Shown here: positions 24,901 through 31,700 of the stretch, in pieces
Layout: each line of letters starts with the position of its first letter
How positions within the stretch are numbered: position 1 is the first letter of the stretch
Origin: an uncultured Clostridia bacterium
GTDB taxonomy: Bacteria; Bacillota; Clostridia; Christensenellales; Borkfalkiaceae
Direction: 5' to 3'
Length of the DNA: 45,444 bases
Assembly: GCA_947630245.1 (NCBI GenBank)
Contig: CANRGR010000005.1
Location: forward strand, 1-45,444
Notes under the pieces: model-generated
Databases searched by the model: none
What the model saw: only the letters and a program-made list of their open reading frames with translations
What the model was told of the DNA's origin: nothing
Position numbers and translations under genes: made by a program

Positions 24901-27885
24901 ATCTCCCTGCTCGACGGAAAGCAAACGGCGCAGCTTGCGGCGTTTGCGGTCTCCCGCGAGGGCGAGATTCCCGTCAAGACGCTGCACGGTCTGTTTGAAA
25001 AGCAGGTTGAAAAGACGCCCGACCGCCGCGCGATCGTTGCCTGCGACGGGACGTTTACCTACCGCGAGGCGGACGAGCGCGCCAACGCCGTCGCCAATCG
25101 GCTCCTCACGCTCGCCGCCAAAGAGAAGCGCGTCGCCGTGCTCCTTCCGAGAACCGCCGCGGCGATCCTCTGTATCCTCGGGGCGTTGAAAGCGGGATTT
25201 GCATTCATTCCCGTCAACCCCGAATACCCCGAGGAGCGCGTCCGTCTCATTCTCGACGACAGCGACGCCGACTACATCATCGCGGAAAAAGAGCTCGCCG
25301 CCCGCTATCCGAACGGGTTGGACGCACAGGCGCTCCTTGCCGAAGAGAATACAAAAAATCCCCATGTCCCGGTCGATCCCGACGATCTTGCCCATCTCAT
25401 CTATACCTCGGGCTCCACGGGTCGTCCGAAGGGCGTCATGCTCCGCCATCTCGGCATTGCGAACTATCTCACCGACGTCGAAGAAAACTTACAGGTACAT
25501 CTCGTCACGGAACACTGTAACGTCTACGGCGCGCTGACGACGTTTGCGTTCGACATGTCGCTGAAAGAGACGATGCTCTCTCTCACGCACGGGCTCACGC
25601 TCGCCATTGCCGACGACGAACAGGTCGTCAACCCCGTCAGTCTCACCGAATTCTTCCGCAAGAACCGGGTGGACGTCTGCAACGGCACGCCCTCCCGCCT
25701 TCTGCAATATACGGAATACGAACCCTTCCTCGCCTGTCTCCGGAACTGCAACGTCATCCTCTCGGGCGGGGAAAAATACCCCGATACCCTGCTCCGTCTT
25801 TTGAAAAACAACACAAAGGCGCACATTCTCAATACTTACGGTCCCACCGAGATCACCGTCTCCTCCAACTGCAAGGAACTGACGAACGCCACCGCGATCA
25901 GCGTCGGGAAACCGCTCTATAACTATCGGGAATACATCGTGGACGCCGACGACAACCTTCTGCCCGTGGGCGTCGTGGGCGAACTGCTCATCGGGGGCGT
26001 GGGCGTCGGGAAGGGCTACAACCATCTCGAAGAACAGACAAGAAAAGCGTTCGTCGAATTTTGCGGCGAGCGGGTGTACCGCTCGGGCGATTACGCCAAG
26101 TGGACGGAGGAGGGCGACGTCGTCATCCTCGGCAGGACGGATACGCAGGTGAAGATCCGCGGACTGCGCATCGAACCGGGCGAGATCGAAAGCGCGCTTG
26201 CCGCAATCCCCGGGATCAGACGCTCCGTCGTGCTCATCAAAAAAGTCGGCGCGGCGGACGCGCTCTGCGGCTACTATACGGCGGACAGGGAGTTCGATCA
26301 GAAGGAGCTCAAAGGGATGCTGTCTGAAAAGCTCGCCGAATACATGGTGCCCCAATACCTCGTATTCCTCCAAGAGATGCCCCTCACCCCCAACGGCAAA
26401 GTGAACGTGAAGGCGCTGCCCGTGCCCGAATCCGAGCACCGCGACGGAGCCCTTCCCCGCACGGAGACGGAAAAACTCTTCTGCAAGATCTTTTCCGAAA
26501 TCCTCAAAACGGACGGCGTGTATGCCGACGACAACTTTTTCGAGATCGGCGGCTCCTCCCTCACGGCGACCCGCATCATCATCGAGGCGGATAAGCGCGG
26601 AATCGGGCTTGCGTACGGCGATGTGTTCAAATATCCCACGCCGCAAAAACTCGCGGCGTTCGTGGGAGACGGGAATATCAAATCGGAATTCGACGACCTC
26701 GGAGCCTTCGACTATTCGAGAATCGACGCCCTTCTTTCGCACAACACCCTCGAAAACTTCCTCACGGGAGAGAAGAGACCGATCGGGAATCTTCTCCTCA
26801 CGGGCGCGGGCGGGTTCCTCGGAATCCACATTCTCAAAACGTTCCTCGAAAATTATGAGGGGAAGGTATTCTGCCTGCTTCGCGGCAAGCGCGGAAAAAC
26901 CACGCAGACCCGTCTGACGTCGCTCTATTTCTACTACTTCGAAAAGGTTCTTTCCGCAGACTATCCCGAGAGAATCGAAATCATAGAGGGCGATATTACT
27001 TCGCGGACGGATCTCGAAAAGCTCGGCGCATATCCCATCGACACCGTGATCAACTGCGCCGCAAACGTGAAACACTTCTCGGAAAAAACGGATATCGAGG
27101 ACGTGAACTATTACGGCGCGATGAATCTGCTCGAATACTGCCGCCGCGCGAACTGCCGCTTTGTGCAGATCTCCACGATGAGCGTGGGCGGCGTCTTTGT
27201 CGGCAAACAGGGTCCCGTCGAAAACATCACCGAGACGCAGCTCTATTTCGGGCAAAAGCAGATATCCAAATACACTCTCTCCAAATTCCTTGCGGAAAGA
27301 GCCGTCCTCTCGGCGGGCGCCGAGGGCGCGGACGTCAAAATCATGCGCGTCGGAACGCTCGCGCCGCGGGAATCCGACGGGGAATATCAGATCAATTTCC
27401 TCACCAACACCTTTATGGGACGGCTGAAATCGGCATATCTTGTCGGGGCGTACCCCTATTCGCAGGAGGAGACGCCCTTCGAGCTCTCCCCCATCGACTC
27501 CGTCGCCGACGCCGTTTTGCGCCTTGCCGAGACGCCCAAGTCCTGCGTCGTCTTTCATCCCTATAACAACCATAACCTGCTCATGGGCGATCTCTACCGT
27601 GAGCTCAACGAGGCGGGGCTCCCGATCCGTGCCGCCGAGGAAGAGGAATACGACCGGCTGCTTGCGATCGCCAAACAGGACGAGGAAACCGCAAAAGTGC
27701 TGTCGAGCGTCATCGCCTATCGGAATATGGCGCACGGAGAGCGCACTTTCTCCGTCGGAAAATCCAACCGCTATACGATGCAGGTGCTCTTCCGCCTCGG
27801 GTTCCGCTGGCCGGCGACTTCGCGGGACTATATGGTGAAGTTCATCCGTCTGCTCAAAGGGCTCGGCTATTTCGAAAAACACTGA
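18991..27885 (+). CDS. Trimodular NRPS, A-T-C-A-T-C-A-T-R, predicted to make an N-acyl dipeptide aldehyde or alcohol
   Basis: 2964 residues. Domains: A1 (5-455), T1 (Ser501 in GGDSIK), C1 (about 545-965; active site HHLIFDG at 673-679), A2 (about 985-1465; ATP loop YTSGSTGTPKG), T2 (Ser1509 in YGFNSIS), C2 (about 1560-1975; HHIVFDG at 1690-1696), A3 (about 1990-2475), T3 (Ser2523 in IGGSSL) and a terminal reductase (about 2595-2964; NADPH loop TGAGGFLG at 2604, Tyr2761 and Lys2765 in YTLSK). No thioesterase or epimerase is present. All three A domains keep the Lys of motif A10. A2 and A3 keep the substrate-binding Asp (Asp1173, Asp2188), but A1 reads FIASVVE where others read FDASVWE, so Ile178 replaces it, and YGPTE is YSQSE. 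A1 should therefore load a carboxylic acid other than a normal alpha-amino acid. The ATG at 18991 follows AGGTGA; an upstream TTG in frame is less likely. Confidence 0.93.
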   Translation: MNVLQMFFPTANMDLPAVVDCDGKRVTTYRELLLLASDAARKLKEAGVKRGGAVIVQTARTRDFLAAELGAFLLGAAAIPALESYPENRVAMIAENAGGAFLARGRFFPLREADDVFPAAEIEEDDEIFLVYTSGSTGKPKGVVYTLKSFVAAYERSNLHVRDISPLRFGASAPFTFIASVVECYTTLSLGGCVHLLSNETRSDIGRLETYYAEHGITIGFMSPKVLKLFQKKGDSLKRILTGSERLSDTYKDDFEVYNCYSQSEAFGVCSFLVDRAYSNTPVGKPLPGVDILLLDEKGNPVRDGEEGEICVRGVFAAGYKNMPEETDRVFVKDGDLTIVHTGDIGKKLPSGDLLFVNRKDWMVKINGQRVEPGEIESALAAIPGISQAVVKHFSPDSGAYLAAYYVSEKELSKRFLRETLLKTLPAYMLPSYFVRLDKMPVNINGKTDRTALKPPVLGKRSAYVEPENDAERALAAAFEQVLGCGVVGAEDDFFDLGGDSIKAMQLQTVCGLPALSSSAVFRGRTPRGIAALLPAETVDPYEEASASESDVSPLTAEQLGVYVACVKTPDGVMYNNPISYELPGGVDETLLEQALCAVVKAHPALNLRIETRDGVPCMVKDRSAFRMERIEAEDAESAMRAFVRPFDLSQAGFYRFALLKTQGARHLLADFHHLIFDGTSLGVICKEIALAYRGLPLEEERYSIFLSHDVEKRAETTEEYRKARDFFARSLENTEASAEFAEDCEAAEQSGCPAEEIVRPLTIRVLDAETFAQNCGVTPASCFLAAYEYSLAKFLGQTEILAYTVHHGRSAAVAESVGMFVRTLPLYAKIDETARVADFVKSADRALRETVAHSVYPFHHLAEEYGLSAEFLFAYQSDSFNALSLAGEHIPARNIPVKNALSKFNLMLFKEGDGYSVRCSYRCDLYRMETVSSFLRLFETVVGQFFEAGTLQEIKLCGEEELRLLDRFNETSAEPPAGGNVVDLLRAQAKRTPEKRAVVFGEKSFTYAMLDDLSDRLASRLVSLGVKRGDVVSVLIGRNEYMAIASIGVLKAGAAYQPLDPSYPEERLNFMIADADARLVITERSLRNLVSEFAGETLYTDEIPALPAAESLPASPSADDPFILLYTSGSTGTPKGCVLDHGNLVDFILWYHRFYGLGETSRVAAYASYGFDACMMDLYPTLTTGAELHILDEAIRLDLVAIGKYFNENGITNAFMTTQVGRAFAASVKADTLKTLSVGGEQLVPLPPPEGYALYNAYGPTECTVFSTIQKVDALYRRVPIGKPISDFKAYVLDAQGRRLPVGAAGELYLAGRQVSRGYLNRPEKTKEAFLPNPFTQEKPYDRMYRTGDIVRFLPNGALDFAGRRDGQVKIRGFRIELPEVEGVVRRFEGVTDAAVIAIDAANGGKELAAFLSGPSPIDLDALKAFIGAEKPPYMIPSVIVQIPKIPLNVNGKVDRKKLLQLKPESKKVERERPMSYLETVIAQIVGKILGTEAPPSTENLLLYGFNSISVLRLAVEINKAFGYECDVKQMMKGVSVFSLSDEIGRYLLEHRSGEKTREEHVRRSVPLSSSQFGVYADSMKHPGSTLYNIPLIFAFPKSFDADRLQDSVEKVLRAHPYLATSVAVQNDAIVQNFSSELHPEITRLTVTDAEAETYTDCFVRPFALSRPPLYRIAVLEAESAVWLLMDFHHIVFDGASADLLLTQLKTVYEGGTIPNEEYTYFDYAAAEEERKESEEYARAEKFFADMLKDCESASELSPDLAREQAMEGFAEEFLPIDAEQITAPAAKEGITPAAFWLAATGYALSRFVNSRTVYLNTISNGRSDLKTANCFGMFVRTLPVTVRVEEDSVLSFLKKTGGTLRAVIEHEIYPYSAVCEKYSYAPNIVYEYQLDVLGELVIDKTPIPQKILPPSETKFKLAVHIEKRNGAAGVTVQYDPSLYSKALMQTLARSICNAGARMSEDLTSPVRKISLLDGKQTAQLAAFAVSREGEIPVKTLHGLFEKQVEKTPDRRAIVACDGTFTYREADERANAVANRLLTLAAKEKRVAVLLPRTAAAILCILGALKAGFAFIPVNPEYPEERVRLILDDSDADYIIAEKELAARYPNGLDAQALLAEENTKNPHVPVDPDDLAHLIYTSGSTGRPKGVMLRHLGIANYLTDVEENLQVHLVTEHCNVYGALTTFAFDMSLKETMLSLTHGLTLAIADDEQVVNPVSLTEFFRKNRVDVCNGTPSRLLQYTEYEPFLACLRNCNVILSGGEKYPDTLLRLLKNNTKAHILNTYGPTEITVSSNCKELTNATAISVGKPLYNYREYIVDADDNLLPVGVVGELLIGGVGVGKGYNHLEEQTRKAFVEFCGERVYRSGDYAKWTEEGDVVILGRTDTQVKIRGLRIEPGEIESALAAIPGIRRSVVLIKKVGAADALCGYYTADREFDQKELKGMLSEKLAEYMVPQYLVFLQEMPLTPNGKVNVKALPVPESEHRDGALPRTETEKLFCKIFSEILKTDGVYADDNFFEIGGSSLTATRIIIEADKRGIGLAYGDVFKYPTPQKLAAFVGDGNIKSEFDDLGAFDYSRIDALLSHNTLENFLTGEKRPIGNLLLTGAGGFLGIHILKTFLENYEGKVFCLLRGKRGKTTQTRLTSLYFYYFEKVLSADYPERIEIIEGDITSRTDLEKLGAYPIDTVINCAANVKHFSEKTDIEDVNYYGAMNLLEYCRRANCRFVQISTMSVGGVFVGKQGPVENITETQLYFGQKQISKYTLSKFLAERAVLSAGAEGADVKIMRVGTLAPRESDGEYQINFLTNTFMGRLKSAYLVGAYPYSQEETPFELSPIDSVADAVLRLAETPKSCVVFHPYNNHNLLMGDLYRELNEAGLPIRAAEEEEYDRLLAIAKQDEETAKVLSSVIAYRNMAHGERTFSVGKSNRYTMQVLFRLGFRWPATSRDYMVKFIRLLKGLGYFEKH

Positions 27886-27946
27886 ACGGGTTCCGCCCGT
27901 GGGTTCTGCACAAGACCCGTCCCATACTCATACGCGAGGCAATCTC

Positions 27947-28660
27947 ATGAAACTGATCATCACAAATCTCTACGGAGTCACGAAAGAGGAAACGGAGACG
28001 GCGATCGCATGTTTCCCGCCGGCGAGAAGAGCCGAAATCAACCGCCTTATCGTCACACGCGACCGCGCCCGCAGCGCCGTGGCGGAGGCGACGGTGCGGC
28101 TCGAAATTATGCGGACGTTGCACATTCCGGACGCAGACATCAACATTGCGCGCACGGAAAACGGAAAGCCGTATCTTTGTGGATATGACGGATTTTGCTT
28201 CAATCTCTCCCATTCGGGCGACTATGCGGTCTGCGTCACCGATTCTCTCCCCGTCGGCGCGGATGTGGAGCAGATCCGCCCGATTGACCATGCGGCAATC
28301 GCCGAACGCTGGTTTACGCCGCAGGAGCGCGAAGAGATCTCCCAATCCGACAACCCGCTCCCCGCCTTCTTCCGCGTCTGGACTGCCAAAGAGAGCGTTT
28401 CGAAATGGCTCGGGACGGGGATTTCGGAACAATGGAAAACACTCAATGTCGCAGCGGGCAGATCGCGAGCGGACGCGGCGTATGAGATCAACTCTTTCGG
28501 GCTCGCGCGCGAAGCGGACGCGCTGTCCCCGCTCGGCGGCTCGTCCGAGTACGCGCTCTCCGTCTGCCGCACGCCGGGCGGCGGAACGACCGACGTGCGC
28601 TTCTGCCGCGCGGACGTCCTTTTGCACGAGTATCTCGCCGCGCACCTGTTGACGAAATAG
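27947..28660 (+). CDS. Sfp-type 4'-phosphopantetheinyl transferase
   Basis: 237 residues. It transfers phosphopantetheine from CoA to the conserved Ser of carrier domains, here surely the three T domains of the adjacent NRPS. Family stretches: GKPYLCGYDGFCFNLSHSGDY (ends in the FNLSHS motif), VGADVEQIRP with the metal-binding Asp and Glu, and FFRVWTAKESVSKWLGTG, the W-x3-KES-x3-K motif with catalytic Glu and Lys. The ATG at 27947 has a GAGG site and starts with the family N-terminus (MKLIITNLYG); a GTG 48 bases upstream adds residues with no similarity. It lies 61 bases after the NRPS stop and before a strong terminator, closing the operon. The primary acyl-carrier-protein synthase would be elsewhere in the genome. 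Confidence 0.93.
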   Translation: MKLIITNLYGVTKEETETAIACFPPARRAEINRLIVTRDRARSAVAEATVRLEIMRTLHIPDADINIARTENGKPYLCGYDGFCFNLSHSGDYAVCVTDSLPVGADVEQIRPIDHAAIAERWFTPQEREEISQSDNPLPAFFRVWTAKESVSKWLGTGISEQWKTLNVAAGRSRADAAYEINSFGLAREADALSPLGGSSEYALSVCRTPGGGTTDVRFCRADVLLHEYLAAHLLTK

Positions 28661-28677
28661 AGCAAGATCGCACGATA

Positions 28678-28708
28678 AAAGGCTTCGTACATCACGAAGC
28701 CTTTTTTT
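28678..28708 (+). terminator. Rho-independent terminator of the NRPS operon
   Basis: Stem AAAGGCTTCGT / ACGAAGCCTTT, loop ACATC, ending in a run of seven T. Confidence 0.95.
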
Positions 28709-28720
28709 CACGGTCTGTGA

Positions 28721-28746
28721 AAAGAGCGGGCATTCGCCCGCTCTTT
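28721..28746 (-). terminator. Terminator of the long minus-strand operon, possibly bidirectional
   Basis: Stem AAAGAGCGGGC / GCCCGCTCTTT, tetraloop ATTC, with TTTT on the minus-strand exit side. It lies 15 bases past the stop of the 1674-residue lipoprotein. Two terminators back to back separate the converging operons. Confidence 0.85.
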
Positions 28747-28760
28747 GAATTGCGCCGAAC

Positions 28761-31700
28761 TCAACTGTTTACGGTGAGCGTCGCTTTGCCGTCCTCCCCT
28801 ACTTGAATCGTAAAGACGACGCCTTGCACGCTGAGCGTGTATGTTTCCGACTCGGCATCGTAACTGCACGTATCGGGGTGGAAGAAATAGTTGCCATAGC
28901 GGAATACCATCACTTCGCGTCCGCCGTCATCGGTTTCGATGTATTGGAAGAAGCTCACAAGGTCGGTATAATACACGGTGGTTGCCTTTTTCACTTCGAA
29001 CTTTTGAAGAGTGACTTCATCGCCGTCCTCGTTATAACCGAAGTTGACAAAGTACCAAGTGGCGCTCTCGATCAAGCCCGTATCGCCCGTGGTGTAGGTG
29101 CCGACATAGTAGCCGCCCGTCTCGTCATCGAAGGCAAACCGCGCGGTTATCCATTCGATTTCTTCACCCGTGCCGACGCCGATTTCGGGCATGAGCAAAC
29201 TCCCGACCGTGACGCCGTTCGCCTCGGTATAGAGCACTCTCTGCACGCGCACCGTGTAGCCATCCTGTTCGAGCGTATAGACGCGGCTGAACGTGTAGCA
29301 ATAGAATCCCGCGCCGTACAAGCCGAGATCGGAGAGCGACTGCACCGTGAAATCGAGCACATAGGGCTTTCCGTCCGCTCCCGTGAAGTTCACAACAATG
29401 CCCGAAGAGGAGAGTTCGATATCTTCTCTGCCCGCTTCGATCGTTCCGATCGTCTTGCCCGTGCTGTCGGTGAGCCCCATATCGGGGCCGAAATGCGCTT
29501 CGAACTTCATATGCTCCGAATCCGCATCGCCCGAAACGGTATAAGGCGTGGTGAGGGTTATGGAGCCGAAGGTGTTCTCCAACGATTGCGCGTAGCTCGA
29601 CCCGTAGTACTGCGTGACGTACGCATACAGATAGGCGTAAGCGTAGGCATTGTATTCCTCAATCATATTCATGCCCGTGATCGTGTAAGTGCAAGTGAAC
29701 TTGCCTGCCGCGATTTCGAGATGAAGATCTATCATAAATTGGAGATACACATTGTAATCCGCTTGCAACAAGAGATAAGCTTCCGTGACATCGTCCTCTA
29801 CGATGCGCACGAGCGCCGCGGTGAAGTTGCTTGCGGCGGAGCCGTTGCGCATGACGAGCACGACCGTGGAGACGAACGTCTCCGCACCCGAAGGATAGAA
29901 CAGGAAGTCTTCGAGATTGTATGCGCCGCCGTCCGAAAGTTTGATCGGATATTTGGTGGATTCTTCCGAGCGCGTGAAGTGAAGCCCCGTTCCGTCGCTC
30001 AGGTAGTAATCCTTCCCCTCGAAGTTGACTTGTTGGTTGAAGGAACCGAAGCTGTCAATCTGCACAAATCCGTAGGGATTGCAATTTCCCGCATCGGGAT
30101 CGTGCAAATAGAGGGTGACGTTGCCGTTCTCCTCCTGATAGTAGAAGTAGCGGGTGGAACCGTTCGAGATCATGTACCCGTACGTCGTGAAGCGGAGCGC
30201 CTCGAAATTCTCGCTGTAATAGGTCTTGGCTTGGAGTTCGACGGGCGTTGCGGTCCCCTTAGCGGGATCGTACCGATACACACAGGCAAAACTTCCATCC
30301 GTGTTCACATAGTAGAGAAGGGTCTCGGTGATGATCGTGTAAGTACCCGTTTCGACGCCGCCCGTTGCGCTGTTGCGCACGGCGTTCCCGAGATTGTCGA
30401 GCACGAGCGTGGACCAATCTTTCGGGTTGAGATAGGTGGCGACGACTTCCTCGTAAGAGATGATGAGCGTGGGATATCTGCTGTCGGAAATGGTAAGCAG
30501 CGCGAGGGTGCCCACGAGGGTAACCGTTTGGCTCGTGCCCGTAGGCGTGTAAGTGACGGTGATCCCGCCGTCCTCGCCAAACACATAACTGCCCGTGCCC
30601 ACGACTTCGATTTCGCCCTCGGAATCATCGTCCGTCACATACAGCGTGGCGCCGTTCTTGCCGTCGAGTTTAAGAAGCGTTTGACGGATTGCATTGTTGT
30701 CGCAAATGAGATATTCGCCGTACTCGCCGCCGAGCTCCGAGAACGTACCGTTGCCGATCTCGAAATAGAACACATAATTGTTCGTCGTATCGTAGAAGCA
30801 GAGAACGTTCTCTTCCGCTTTATAGAACATTCCTTCGAAAGTGCCCTCGCCCCTTTGATAGGAACCGTACATGTAGCCATCGAGCATGAGGAACCCGTCC
30901 GTGGTACTGAAATCCCCCGCATACGCTTCCCGATACTTTGCAAAGTAGGTCGCGGAAGAGCCCGCTATGCAGATGAAATCGAACTCCACCGTCTGATCCG
31001 CAGACTGAAACTTGTAGATATAATTCCCGAAATCGGTGTAGGTGGGAGTGCCGTCTGCCGCGCGGACCGCGGTCGCAGTGCCCTGCTTTACCGTTTCGCC
31101 TTCGGTGTAAGTTGCGCCGCCCTTGCCGTCGAATTGAAGGGAGACCGTCCGATCAATCAAGTTCTCCTCATTGACGTAATATACCGAACCGTAAAGGAAG
31201 GGAGAGATGAGGGTGAACTCCTGACCCTCGATGAGGAAATACGCCGTGGTGTATTGCGTCTCGCTGAGCATATAACGGACGACGAGGAAATCTTCCATTT
31301 CTGCGGCAACGCCCGAGATCGTCGTATCTCCCTTTTGGTAGATCGCAAAACCGCCGACCAGAGTGAGTTTGCCCGCGTCATCCGCCGCGTTCTTTTCGGT
31401 GTATTCTTTCTCGCAGTTCGTGGTTTCGCCGTTTGCGGTGACCGACCACCAATAGGCGCCGTCGATTGCCACGACCCCGTTGCTCTGCGTCGTGACAAGC
31501 ACTGTTTGGACGGAGAACGTGAATGCCGTCATGTTGAAAATATCAAAGGGCAACGTATCCACGATTCCCTCGACGTCCTTCACGGTGTTCGTCACCGTTG
31601 CAAGATATCTGCCCGTTTCATCGCTGAACTGCAAAGTGCCTTCCGCGATTTTGACGATGTACGTATTCATAAACAGCCCGTAGAGGGTGAACGTCTTTGC

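Noticed and set aside
18979-25449. Minus-strand open frame of 2156 codons inside the NRPS gene
   Set aside because: The plus strand carries all NRPS motifs in one frame; the antisense frame has no recognisable domain and is a GC-bias artefact.
20300-27885. Thioesterase or epimerase domain in the NRPS
   Set aside because: No GxSxG thioesterase motif follows T3; the end is a reductase with TGAGGFLG and YTLSK. Both C domains have ordinary HHxxxDG sites, and no E domain lies between T and C.
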